A model generated the notes under the pieces. The model saw only the letters and a list, made by a program, of their open reading frames with translations, was not told the DNA's origin and ran no database searches. DNA of 37,796 bases from assembly GCA_024279045.1 (NCBI GenBank), contig JAJRRZ010000027.1:1-37796 (forward strand), written 5' to 3'. Position numbers and translations under genes: made by a program. Position 1 is the first letter of the stretch; every line of letters starts with the position of its first letter. Below, in pieces: positions 10,479 through 19,663 of the stretch. The stretch is from Alphaproteobacteria bacterium. GTDB lineage: Bacteria; Pseudomonadota; Alphaproteobacteria; Rhizobiales; Aestuariivirgaceae.

Positions 10479-11942
10479 ATGGCCGATCAGGACACCATTC
10501 GCCAGGTCGAGGAGCTGAAGAAATACAAGTATGGCTTCGAGACGCAGGTGGAGACGGAAAAGGCTCCAAAGGGGCTGAACGAGGACATCATCCGCTTCAT
10601 CTCGCGCAAGAAGGGCGAGCCGGAGTGGATGCTGCAATGGCGCCTGAAAGCCTATGAGCTGTGGCTGAAGATGGAAGAGCCGCGCCACTGGCCCAACATC
10701 ACCTACGAGCCGATCGATTATCAGGATCTGCACTATTATGCGGCGCCGAAGAAGAAGAGCATCAAGAGCCTCGACGAGGTGGATCCGGAAATCCTGAAGA
10801 CCTACGAGAAGCTGGGCATTCCGCTGCGCGAGCAGGAGGTGCTGGCTGGCGTGGAGGGGGCGCCGAAGGTGGCGGTGGATGCGGTGTTCGATTCCGTCTC
10901 CGTGGCCACCACTTTCCGCGAGGAGCTGGAGAAGGCCGGCGTCATCTTCTGCCCCATCTCCGAGGCCATCCAGAACCACCCGGATCTGGTGCAGAAATAT
11001 CTCGGCTCGGTGGTGCCGCAGGGCGACAACTTCTTCGCCGCGCTCAATTCCGCCGTGTTCACCGACGGCTCCTTCGTCTACGTGCCGAAGGGCGTGCGTT
11101 GCCCCATGGAGCTGTCCACCTATTTCCGCATCAACGAGAAAAAGACCGGGCAGTTCGAGCGCACGCTGATCATCGTCGATGAGGGCGGTTACGTGAGCTA
11201 CCTGGAAGGCTGCACCGCGCCGATGCGCGACGAGCATCAGTTGCATGCGGCGGTGGTGGAGCTGATCGCGCTGGATGATGCGGAGATCAAGTATTCCACG
11301 GTGCAGAACTGGTATCCCGGCGACGAGGAGGGCAGGGGCGGCGTCTATAACTTCGTGACCAAGCGCGCCGATTGCCGCGGCAGGAACTCCAGGGTGAGCT
11401 GGACACAGGTGGAGACCGGCTCGGCCATCACCTGGAAGTATCCTTCCTGCATCCTGCGCGGCGACAATTCGGTGGGCGAGTTCTATTCCATCGCCATTTC
11501 CAACAATGCCCAGCAGGTGGATTCCGGCACCAAGATGGTGCACCTGGGGCGCAACACGAAAAGCCGCATCATCTCCAAGGGCATTTCCGCCGGCAGGTCG
11601 CAGAATACCTATCGCGGGCTGGTGTCGGTGCACCGCAAGGCGCACGGGGCGCGCAACTTCACCCAGTGCGACAGCCTGCTGATCGGCGAGAGGTGCGGCG
11701 CGCACACCGTGCCCTACATTCAGGCCAAGACACCGCATGCGAAGGTGGAGCATGAAGCCACCACCAGCAAGATCGCCGAGGATCAGCTGTTCTATCTGCG
11801 CACCCGCGGCATTCCGGAAGAGGAGGCCGTGGCGTTGATCGTCAACGGCTTTGTGCGCGAGGTGATCCAGAAACTGCCCATGGAGTTCATGGCCGAGACA
11901 CAGAAGCTGATCGGCATTTCGCTGGAGGGCTCGGTGGGGTAG
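10479..11942 (+). CDS. sufB: Fe-S cluster assembly protein SufB
   Basis: 487 aa; [69 protein letters not shown]. Confidence 0.98.
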   Translation: MADQDTIRQVEELKKYKYGFETQVETEKAPKGLNEDIIRFISRKKGEPEWMLQWRLKAYELWLKMEEPRHWPNITYEPIDYQDLHYYAAPKKKSIKSLDEVDPEILKTYEKLGIPLREQEVLAGVEGAPKVAVDAVFDSVSVATTFREELEKAGVIFCPISEAIQNHPDLVQKYLGSVVPQGDNFFAALNSAVFTDGSFVYVPKGVRCPMELSTYFRINEKKTGQFERTLIIVDEGGYVSYLEGCTAPMRDEHQLHAAVVELIALDDAEIKYSTVQNWYPGDEEGRGGVYNFVTKRADCRGRNSRVSWTQVETGSAITWKYPSCILRGDNSVGEFYSIAISNNAQQVDSGTKMVHLGRNTKSRIISKGISAGRSQNTYRGLVSVHRKAHGARNFTQCDSLLIGERCGAHTVPYIQAKTPHAKVEHEATTSKIAEDQLFYLRTRGIPEEEAVALIVNGFVREVIQKLPMEFMAETQKLIGISLEGSVG

Positions 11943-11971
11943 GCGAAGGCTGCCGCTGGTGGAGCTTTCGC
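11943..11971 (+). terminator. Hairpin directly after sufB stop (possible attenuator)
   Basis: GCGAAGGCT...AGCTTTCGC inverted repeat, 9-bp stem with one G-T wobble; no clear poly-T. Confidence 0.35.
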
Positions 11972-12075
11972 ATGCTGGCGCCGCAGAAGGCAGAAGGCAA
12001 CGACAACGGGTTTTCTCCGGGACATGGAGATGACGTCAAAGGCCCGAAGTGGGACGCGAGAAACATGGTCATGTG

Positions 12076-12161
12076 TCATGCCCGGTCTGGAGCCGGGCAT
12101 CCAGGGCGGCAAACGCCGCGGCGTGTAGCTCTGGATTGCCGGATCAAGTCCGGCAATGACA
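12076..12161. repeat. REP-like palindromic intergenic repeat between sufB and sufC
   Basis: TCATGCCCGGTCTGGAGCCGGGCATCC...CTGGATTGCCGGATCAAGTCCGGCAATGACA: two hairpins in the typical arrangement of alphaproteobacterial interspersed palindromes. Confidence 0.75.
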
Positions 12162-12186
12162 GGGAGCAGAAACGGGAAAATGTGAA

Positions 12187-12966
12187 ATGCTGCTGGAAGT
12201 GAAGGACCTGCGGGTGCAGGTAACGCCGGAAGATGAAGAGGATGCGGGCGAGGCGAAGGAAATCCTGAAAGGCCTGTCGCTGTCGCTGGATCGTGGCGAG
12301 GTGCACGCCATCATGGGCCCGAACGGCTCGGGCAAGAGCACGCTGTCGCATGTGCTGGCCGGCAAGCCGGGCTACGAGGTGAGCGGCGGCGAGGTGCTGT
12401 TCGACGGCGAGGACATTCTCGAACTGGAGCCGGAAGAGCGCGCCGCGAAGGGGCTGTTCCTGGCCATGCAGTATCCGGTGGAAATCCCCGGCGTGCCTTA
12501 CATGCAGTTCCTGAAGATTGCCGTGAACTCCCAGCATAAGCTGCGCGGAGAGGAGGAGCTTTCCACGCCGGACTTCATGCGCTTGGTGCGCGAGAAGGCG
12601 CGGGAACTGGATATTTCCATGGACATGCTCAAGCGCCCGGTGAACGTCGGCTTCTCCGGTGGCGAGAAGAAGCGCATGGAAGTGTTGCAGATGGCGGTGT
12701 TGCAGCCGTCCCTGTGCATTCTCGACGAGATCGATTCCGGGCTGGACATCGACGCGCTGAAGGTGGTGGCCGAGGGCGTGAATGCCCTGCGCGACGAAAC
12801 GCGCGGCTTTCTGGTGATCACCCATTATCAGCGGCTGCTGAACTACATCGAGCCGGATCACGTGCACATCATGGCCGATGGGCGCATCATCCGCTCCGGC
12901 GGCAAGGAACTGGCCTTGCAACTGGAAAAGGAAGGCTATGCCGCCTTCGTGCAGGACGCAGCATGA
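12187..12966 (+). CDS. sufC: Fe-S cluster assembly ATPase SufC
   Basis: Walker A MGPNGSGKSTLSHVLAGKPGYEVSGG; GFSGGEKKRMEVLQ signature. Confidence 0.98.
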   Translation: MLLEVKDLRVQVTPEDEEDAGEAKEILKGLSLSLDRGEVHAIMGPNGSGKSTLSHVLAGKPGYEVSGGEVLFDGEDILELEPEERAAKGLFLAMQYPVEIPGVPYMQFLKIAVNSQHKLRGEEELSTPDFMRLVREKARELDISMDMLKRPVNVGFSGGEKKRMEVLQMAVLQPSLCILDEIDSGLDIDALKVVAEGVNALRDETRGFLVITHYQRLLNYIEPDHVHIMADGRIIRSGGKELALQLEKEGYAAFVQDAA

Positions 12967-12979
12967 GGAGATGGCAAGC

Positions 12980-14302
12980 ATGAGCAAGCCGATCAACATG
13001 CTGGCGGCGGAACAGGCCTGGCGGGAGGCGCTGGCAGACTTTCAGGCCGACCCGGCGTGGCTGCAGCCGCAGCGCGCGGCGGCCTTCGCACGCTTTGCCG
13101 AGCTGGGCCTGCCCACCCCACGCACGGAAAACTGGCGCTGGAGCGACATTCATCGCCACCTGAACGCGCTCTACACGCCACTGGCGGAGCCGCAAACGGC
13201 AGCCGAGGCGGCGCGGGCATTGCTGGATGATCACCTGCTGAAGGTGGCCGATGCGGCAACGATGGTGTTCGTCGATGGCCGCTTCGCCCCGGAACTGTCG
13301 CGGCTGATGGAGGAAGAGGGGGTGGAGGTCGTCGCCCTGTCGGAAACGCCGCTGCCCATCGACTGGGCCGATCTCGCCGCCGACGAGCACGACGCGATGG
13401 ATCTGCTCAACCTGGCCCATGCCGGCGATGGCGCGCTGATCCGCGTGCGCACCGGGGTGCGGGCGGGCATTCCGCTGTTGCTGGTGAACATTCTCACCGG
13501 TGCGGGGCATTCCACCGCGCTGCGCCATTTCATCCGGGTGGAGGAGGGCGCTTCCTTCACCCTCTACGAGGCGCAACTGGGCGGCGGCGATCATGTGGCC
13601 AATGTGGCGACGAAGGCCATCGTGCATGACCATGCCAGCCTGCGCCGCGTGCAGGTGAACGAGACCGACGAGCAGGCCATTCGCCTTGCGGCGCTGCGCG
13701 CGGAGGTGCTGGGCCATGCCACGTTGCACGATACCACGCTGCTCACCGGCGGGCGTTACCACCGCCAGCACACGGAAGTGCATCTGAACGGCGAGCATGC
13801 CGACATCACCACCAATTGCGCCTATCTGATCCGCGGGCGGCAGCATGCCGACACGCGGCTGCTGATCAACCATGCCAAGGCGCACGGCGCCTCGCGCGAG
13901 ACCTTCAAGTGCGTGATGGACGAACATGCGCGCGGGGTCTTTCAGGGGCTGATCAACGTCGCGCCGGGGGCTTCGGCCACCGATGGGCAGATGGCGGCGC
14001 ATGGCCTGTTGCTGGGTGAGGCAGCGGAGTTCGACTCCAAGCCGGAGCTGACCATCTATCACGACGACGTGGCCTGTGCGCATGGCTCCACGGTCGGCGC
14101 GCTGGACGAGGAGCAGATGTTCTACCTGCGCGTGCGCGGCATTTCCGAGCGCCGGGCGCGGGCGTTGCTGGTGGCGGCCTTTGTCGGCGAAGTGTTCGAT
14201 GGCATCGAGGAAGAGGCCGTGCGCGAGGCGCTGGCCGCCCATGCAGAACGGTGGCTGGCCGAGGGCGCGGAACGGGGTGGCAAGCCGGAGGCGGCGGCAT
14301 GA
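12980..14302 (+). CDS. sufD: Fe-S cluster assembly protein SufD
   Basis: MSKPINMLAAEQAWREALADFQ...; GLPTPRTENWRWSDI; C-terminal CAHGSTVGALDEEQMFYLRVRGIS. Alternative start at 12971. Confidence 0.95.
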   Translation: MSKPINMLAAEQAWREALADFQADPAWLQPQRAAAFARFAELGLPTPRTENWRWSDIHRHLNALYTPLAEPQTAAEAARALLDDHLLKVADAATMVFVDGRFAPELSRLMEEEGVEVVALSETPLPIDWADLAADEHDAMDLLNLAHAGDGALIRVRTGVRAGIPLLLVNILTGAGHSTALRHFIRVEEGASFTLYEAQLGGGDHVANVATKAIVHDHASLRRVQVNETDEQAIRLAALRAEVLGHATLHDTTLLTGGRYHRQHTEVHLNGEHADITTNCAYLIRGRQHADTRLLINHAKAHGASRETFKCVMDEHARGVFQGLINVAPGASATDGQMAAHGLLLGEAAEFDSKPELTIYHDDVACAHGSTVGALDEEQMFYLRVRGISERRARALLVAAFVGEVFDGIEEEAVREALAAHAERWLAEGAERGGKPEAAA

Positions 14303-15552
14303 CGGAGGTGCTGGCCAGAAAGGCGGGAGCCGCGGCCCTTGATGTGGAACGCATCCGCGCGGATTTTCCCATCCTGTCGCGGCAGGTGCACGGCAAGCCG
14401 CTGGTCTATCTGGACAACGGCGCATCGGCCCAGAAGCCGCAATGTGTCATCGATGCCGTATCCCGCGCCTATGCGGAGGAATATGCCAACGTGCACCGCG
14501 GGCTGCATTATCTCTCCAACCTGGCCACGGAGCGCTTCGAGGCGGCGCGCGAGACGGTGCGCGGCTTTCTCAACGCTGCTTCCACCGACGAGATCGTCTT
14601 CACCCGCAACGCCACGGAGGCCATCAACCTGGTGGCGGCCAGCTTCGGCCAGGCGTTCATCGGCGAGAGCGACGAGATCATCGTCTCGCTGCTGGAGCAT
14701 CATTCCAACATCGTGCCGTGGCATTTCCACCGCGAGCGCAAGGGCGCGGTGCTGAAATGGATCCCGGTGGATGATGATGGCCAGCTCATCGTCGAGGAAT
14801 ACGAAAGGCTCTTCACGCCGCGCACGAAAATCGTGGCGCTGACCCACATGTCCAACGCGCTGGGCACCATTCCACCGGTGAAGGAGATGATCCGCATTGC
14901 CCATGAGCACGGTGTGCCGGTGCTCGTTGACGGGTCGCAGGCGGCGGTGCACCTGCCGGTGGACGTGCGCGATCTCGACGCCGATTTCTATGTCTTCACC
15001 GGGCACAAGACCTATGGCCCCAGCGGTATCGGCGTGCTGTATGGCAAGTCCGAATGGCTGGAGAAGCTGCCGCCTTACATGGGCGGGGGCGAGATGGTGG
15101 GCGAGGTTACGCCGGAGACAATCGACTATGCCGCGCCACCGCATCGCTTCGAGGCCGGCACGCCACCCATCGTGCAGGCCATCGGCCTGGGCGAGGCATT
15201 GAAATACATGGACGGCATCGGGCGCGAGAAGATTGCCGCGCACGAGGCGGCACTGCTGACTTATGCGACGGAGCGGCTCGGCGGCTTGGAGGGATTGCGC
15301 ATTATCGGCACGGCGCGGGAGAAGGGTGCGATCGTCTCCTTCGAGCTGCAAGGCGTGCACTCGCATGACCTGGCGCAGATCATCGATCGATACGGCGTGG
15401 CGGTGCGCGCCGGAACCCATTGCGCGCAGCCCATCCTGCAACGCTTTGGCGTGCGCAGCACCTGCCGCGCCAGCTTTGCCATGTACAACACGATCGAAGA
15501 AGTGGATGCACTGGCCGAGGCGCTGGAGAAGGCGAAGATGTTCTTCATGTGA
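14299..15552 (+). CDS. sufS: SufS-type cysteine desulfurase
   Basis: MTEVLARKAG...FPILSRQVHGKPLVYLDNGASAQKPQ; FTGHKTYGPSGIGVLYGK; RAGTHCAQPIL; ATGA overlap with sufD. Confidence 0.97.
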   Translation: MTEVLARKAGAAALDVERIRADFPILSRQVHGKPLVYLDNGASAQKPQCVIDAVSRAYAEEYANVHRGLHYLSNLATERFEAARETVRGFLNAASTDEIVFTRNATEAINLVAASFGQAFIGESDEIIVSLLEHHSNIVPWHFHRERKGAVLKWIPVDDDGQLIVEEYERLFTPRTKIVALTHMSNALGTIPPVKEMIRIAHEHGVPVLVDGSQAAVHLPVDVRDLDADFYVFTGHKTYGPSGIGVLYGKSEWLEKLPPYMGGGEMVGEVTPETIDYAAPPHRFEAGTPPIVQAIGLGEALKYMDGIGREKIAAHEAALLTYATERLGGLEGLRIIGTAREKGAIVSFELQGVHSHDLAQIIDRYGVAVRAGTHCAQPILQRFGVRSTCRASFAMYNTIEEVDALAEALEKAKMFFM

Positions 15553-15691
15553 AATACGCCCTGCTCGCCATCTCCGCCGCCTTGTTCATCATTCGAGGGC
15601 GGCACAGAGGAGGCGGGCAGGGCAGAAGGCGAAACGCGAAACGCAGGATGTGCCGGAAAAGGCAAGGATGTTTTGCATGCAAGGTGGTGCC

Positions 15692-16678
15692 ATGAGTGAT
15701 CGGGCCGATGACAAGACGCAGGGAAAGGGGCGCCGCTTCACACCTGAAGAGCGCGAGCAGATCAAGCGCGAGTTGAAGGCGCAGATGCGTGCCTACGTGG
15801 ATGCGCTGAAGGCGCAGATGCTGGCCAACAGGGAAGGCGGCAAGCCCGACCTGGAAGAGGCCATGAGCAAGGCCGAACAGGAAGCCGCGCGCAAGATCGC
15901 CGAGCAGGCGGCGCAGGGTGATCCGATGGTGGAGGAGGTCGCGCGCGTGCAGGCAGCGGCGCACCCGTCGGCGCAACCCGCGGCGGCTCCTTCGGCTTCG
16001 TCGGCTCTGTCGGCACAGCCCGCGCCCCGGTCTGGCCAGCAGGCGACGCACCATGACGGGATGATCCCGAAGCTGTCGAGCTGGAAGCCGGCGACGAAGC
16101 AGGAGGACGAGCCGGAGAAACAGCCCACATCACAGCCCGTGGCACAACCTGATGCGCGCGAGGTGCTCGATGTCGCCAGCAAGGCCGATGAAGCGCCGCC
16201 GCCGCAAGCCGGCGCCGCGCCGCAGGCCGCGCAGCCTTCGCAGGCCTCCGCGGCCATTGACGTGAACCCCGGCGAAGATGCCGGCAGCTTTGATGCCGAT
16301 GCCGCGGAAGGGCAGGGCGGTTATATCGTGCCCGATGAGGAGGCGGCGAAATCGGCCATTCCGCGCGATGAGCTGGAGCGTTTGACGAAGGACATCATCG
16401 CCGCGCTGAAGACCATCTACGACCCGGAAATCCCGGTGGACATCTACGAACTGGGGCTGATCTACCGTATCGACATTGCCGATGATCGCACTGTTACCAT
16501 CGACATGACGCTGACCGCGCCGGGCTGCCCGGTGGCGGGCGACATGCCCGGCTGGGTGCAGAAGGCCGTGGCGGAGGTGGAAGGCGTGAATGACGTGAAG
16601 GTCAACCTGGTGTTCGACCCGCCGTGGGACATGTCGCGCATGTCCGACGAGGCGCGCCTTGCGCTGAACATGTTTTGA
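15692..16678 (+). CDS. SufT-like MIP18/DUF59-domain Fe-S assembly protein with long N-terminal extension
   Basis: C-terminal domain LTKDIIAALKTIYDPEIPVDIYELGLIYRIDIADDRTVTIDMTLTAPGCPVAGDMPGWVQ; N-terminal ~215 aa Ala/Pro/Gln/Glu-rich. Confidence 0.88.
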   Translation: MSDRADDKTQGKGRRFTPEEREQIKRELKAQMRAYVDALKAQMLANREGGKPDLEEAMSKAEQEAARKIAEQAAQGDPMVEEVARVQAAAHPSAQPAAAPSASSALSAQPAPRSGQQATHHDGMIPKLSSWKPATKQEDEPEKQPTSQPVAQPDAREVLDVASKADEAPPPQAGAAPQAAQPSQASAAIDVNPGEDAGSFDADAAEGQGGYIVPDEEAAKSAIPRDELERLTKDIIAALKTIYDPEIPVDIYELGLIYRIDIADDRTVTIDMTLTAPGCPVAGDMPGWVQKAVAEVEGVNDVKVNLVFDPPWDMSRMSDEARLALNMF

Positions 16679-16742
16679 TCCGGCAATGAATGGCAGGCTT
16701 GCCTGCCACACGCCGCAGCAATGACGAAAGGAGCCAGGACAA

Positions 16743-17120
16743 ATGACCGGTATGGCAATCCTCAATCTGACCGATGCTGCCGTGGCGCGTATTCGTGCGT
16801 TGCAGGAGAAATCCGGCAAACCTGGTGCGGGCTTGCGCATATCGCTGAAGGAAGGCGGCTGCGCAGGCTATGAATACGACATGCAGTGGGCGGAAGAGCC
16901 CAACCCCGGCGATGACGTGGTGGAACAGGACGGCGTGAAGGTCTACATCGACCCGGGCGCATTGCTCTATCTGCTGGGCTCCACCATGGATTACCAGGAA
17001 GACAGGCTGAAGGCCGGTTTCGTCTTCGACAATCCCAACCAGATTTCCGCTTGCGGCTGTGGCGAATCGGTGCAGTTGAAGCCGGTGGATCCGGAGGTGG
17101 TGGAGAAAATCCGCGGTTGA
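16743..17120 (+). CDS. sufA: SufA/IscA-type Fe-S carrier
   Basis: ISLKEGGCAGYEYDMQW ... NPNQISACGCGESVQL, conserved Cys and CGCG; end of suf cluster. Confidence 0.9.
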   Translation: MTGMAILNLTDAAVARIRALQEKSGKPGAGLRISLKEGGCAGYEYDMQWAEEPNPGDDVVEQDGVKVYIDPGALLYLLGSTMDYQEDRLKAGFVFDNPNQISACGCGESVQLKPVDPEVVEKIRG

Positions 17121-17281
17121 ATATGCGCAATCCAGTGGGATGCAAGTGCATGCCACTGGCCGATGTTGCCGCCGCCAGGCACGCCAGCTCCATTGCCACA
17201 GTCTGTTCCGCACCGCCATGTCGGCAAGGTGCTGCACGGAGATGCCGGACGCTTTCACTCACGCCATTGTCAGGTGCACAT

Positions 17282-17301
17282 GATTATCACATGCGATAAT
17301 C
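17282..17301. promoter_or_regulatory. Perfect inverted repeat upstream of cytochrome c'-like gene
   Basis: GATTATC-acatgc-GATAATC, 7-bp arms, 6-nt spacer. Confidence 0.4.
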
Positions 17302-17349
17302 CCGCATGACCATATCAGGGTGGAGCACCTGCAAGAGAGAGTCGCGAAG

Positions 17350-17814
17350 ATGAAAACCTTGCACAGGCGCGGCATGTTTGCCGCAACAATGTTGTCTGCT
17401 GCCATTATGCTGTTGCCCGCACATGAGATACAGGCGCACAAGGGCGCGCAAGGCGTGGTGAAAGAGCGCATGAAGGGCATGATGCGCATGGAGAAAAGCT
17501 TGCGCCCCATCAATGCCATGCTGCAGGGCAAAAAGCCGTTCGACGCGAATCTGGTGCACAGGCAGGGGCGTGAGATCCTGCGCCATGCCGAGCGCATCCC
17601 GCACCTGTTTCCGCAGGGTTCGCTGCAATATCCCAGCGAGGCCGCGCCCGCCATCTGGCGGAACTTCGACGATTTCCGCCAGCGCGCCGATGAGCTGAAG
17701 CGCACCGCTCTGCTGCTGATGGAAGCCAACGCCGCCACCCTGCCGGACATCGCCCGCGAGATGCGCGCTGCCTGCAAGGGCTGCCACGAGAAATACCGCA
17801 TCGAGAAGGATTGA
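17350..17814 (+). CDS. Cytochrome c'-like protein (c-type heme, secreted)
   Basis: MKTLHRRGMFAATMLSAAIMLLPAHEIQA signal peptide; C-terminal CKGCHEKYR heme motif; RMKGMMRMEKSLRPINAML four-helix-bundle-like. Confidence 0.85.
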   Translation: MKTLHRRGMFAATMLSAAIMLLPAHEIQAHKGAQGVVKERMKGMMRMEKSLRPINAMLQGKKPFDANLVHRQGREILRHAERIPHLFPQGSLQYPSEAAPAIWRNFDDFRQRADELKRTALLLMEANAATLPDIAREMRAACKGCHEKYRIEKD

Positions 17815-17855
17815 GGCGTCGCCAGGCCGCCATACAGGGCAGGGCGGTAGCGGAG

Positions 17856-18728
17856 TCAGTTGCCCGCCTGGCCCGAATGCAGGGCGAACAGGGCAATGGC
17901 GCAGGCGTTGGAAACGTTCAGCGAGCGGATTGCGCCAGGCATGTCCAGCCGCAGCACCGCATCACATGTCTCGCGTGTCTTGCGCCGCAGGCCTTTGCCC
18001 TCTGCGCCCAATACCAATGCGACCTTGCCGGGCACGTCCATGCCGCAGCGCAGTTCGCCCTCGCCGTCGCTATCCAGCCCCCACAGGGTGAAGCCATGGC
18101 CGCGCAACTCATCCATGGCGCGGGCCAGGTTGACCACGCGCACCAGCGCCACATGCTCCAGCGCGCCGCTGGCCGCCTTGGCCAGCACGCCGGAGGCCAG
18201 CGACGGGGCGTGCCGGGCGGTGGTGATGAGCGCACGCACGCCGAAGGCGGCGCAACTGCGCAGGATGGCGCCGACGTTGTGCGGGTCGGTTACCTGATCC
18301 AGCAGCAACAGCACGCCTTCCCGCGCAGCCACATCGGCCAAAGTTGGTGCGGGCAGTGGCTCGGCGAACAGCAACACTCCCTGATGCACCGCCTCCGCGC
18401 CCAGCCGCTGCGAAGGCTCCTGCGGACGCACCACCTCCGGCGTGATGCCGGCGGTGCGGAAGTCCTGTTGCAGCTTCTTTACCGCGTTCAGCGTGGCGAA
18501 GGCGCGCAATATCTTGCGGCCCGGGTTGTGCAGCGCTTCGCGCACGGTGTGAATGCCGTAGAGGATCTCCTCGTTTTCCGCCAGCGGCGAGAAGCAGGGC
18601 CGTGCATCCGCACCCTGGCGCTTCCTGTCGCATGCTTTGCCATCACCCTTGCCACTTCTTCTGTCATCCCCCTTGCCAAGGCTGGCTCTGTCGCGCCGCC
18701 CGCTGTTCCTGCCTTCGTGCCGAGCCAT
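17856..18728 (-). CDS. rlmB: 23S rRNA (guanosine-2'-O-)-methyltransferase RlmB-like (SpoU/TrmH family)
   Basis: EILYGIHTVREALHNPGRKI; LDQVTDPHNVGAILRSCAAFGV; LVLGAEGKGLRRKTRETCD; SLNVSNACAIALF. Confidence 0.93.
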   Translation of the reverse strand: MARHEGRNSGRRDRASLGKGDDRRSGKGDGKACDRKRQGADARPCFSPLAENEEILYGIHTVREALHNPGRKILRAFATLNAVKKLQQDFRTAGITPEVVRPQEPSQRLGAEAVHQGVLLFAEPLPAPTLADVAAREGVLLLLDQVTDPHNVGAILRSCAAFGVRALITTARHAPSLASGVLAKAASGALEHVALVRVVNLARAMDELRGHGFTLWGLDSDGEGELRCGMDVPGKVALVLGAEGKGLRRKTRETCDAVLRLDMPGAIRSLNVSNACAIALFALHSGQAGN

Positions 18729-18829
18729 GCCCCTGCCTCCATCAATCAATACTGCGTGATCCTCTTGCAACCTCCGCCGGAATTGCCAACATCCCTGTCG
18801 CAACATGCCGCAAGGAGCAGGCAAACACC

Positions 18830-19510
18830 ATGAGTTCGGTCAATACCCCGCACGGCAAGGCGCGCGACAAGGCACCTGATGCCGACAAGGCACCTGATAC
18901 CATGCAACAGCACTGGAGTGGTGTCTACGCCACGAAAAACGAGGATGAAGTGAGCTGGTATCAGGCCCGCCCGGAAACATCCCTGCGGCTGATTGCCAAC
19001 ACCGGCTGCGGCGCGCACGCAGCGCTGATCGATGCCGGAGGCGGCGCTTCCACGCTGGTGGATCATCTGCTCGATGCCGGCCATGACGATCTCACCGTGC
19101 TGGACATTGCGCCCGAGGCGCTGGAAAAAGCCCGCGCACGCGTTGGCGAGCGGGCAGGGCATGTGGAATGGATTGCCGCCGATGTGCTGCAATGGCAACC
19201 CACGCGCCGCTACGATATCTGGCATGATCGCGCAGTGTTTCATTTTCTCACCGATGCGCAAGACCGCCGCCGCTACGTGCAAGTGCTCACCCGCGCCCTG
19301 AAACCCGGCGGACATGTCATCATTGCCACCTTCGCGCCCGATGGCCCGGAGAAATGCTCCGGCCTGCCGGTGATGCGTCATTCGCCACACAGCATTGCCG
19401 CGGAGCTGGGTGATGCGTTCGAGTTGCTGGAAACGGTGGATGAACATCACATCACGCCCGCCGGGCGGGTGCAGCATTTCAATTATGCCCGCCTGCGCCA
19501 CAAGCGCTGA
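18830..19510 (+). CDS. Class I SAM-dependent methyltransferase
   Basis: MQQHWSGVYATKNEDEVSWYQ; ALIDAGGGASTLVDHLLDAGHDDLTVLDIAPEAL. Confidence 0.88.
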   Translation: MSSVNTPHGKARDKAPDADKAPDTMQQHWSGVYATKNEDEVSWYQARPETSLRLIANTGCGAHAALIDAGGGASTLVDHLLDAGHDDLTVLDIAPEALEKARARVGERAGHVEWIAADVLQWQPTRRYDIWHDRAVFHFLTDAQDRRRYVQVLTRALKPGGHVIIATFAPDGPEKCSGLPVMRHSPHSIAAELGDAFELLETVDEHHITPAGRVQHFNYARLRHKR

Positions 19511-19550
19511 ACACTTGTCCCGGTGGGAGCGGGCATGGAAGTGTTAACGC

Positions 19551-19608
19551 AAGGTTGCCGAGACCCGGCGCAATTGCCGGTTTCGCGTTTGCGGCAAGGC
19601 AACCTTTT
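19551..19608 (+). terminator. Nested hairpin between methyltransferase and polysaccharide deacetylase
   Basis: Outer AAGGTTGCC...GGCAACCTT (9-bp perfect) enclosing CCGGC-gcaatt-GCCGG; followed by TTCA, weak T-tract. Confidence 0.4.
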
Positions 19609-19663
19609 CATGTCATCCTGCCCGGACGAGTATCGGGATTGTTTCGGGAAGGGAACATCCGTC

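Noticed and set aside
10476-11753. 425-aa minus-strand ORF
   Set aside because: Antisense shadow of sufB
12887-14425. 512-aa minus-strand ORF, plus 14122..15441 minus (439 aa)
   Set aside because: Antisense shadows of sufD and sufS
16692-16707. GGCAGGC-tt-GCCTGCC hairpin between SufT-like and sufA as a mobile repeat
   Set aside because: 2-nt loop, short, no terminal features; at most a weak mRNA hairpin
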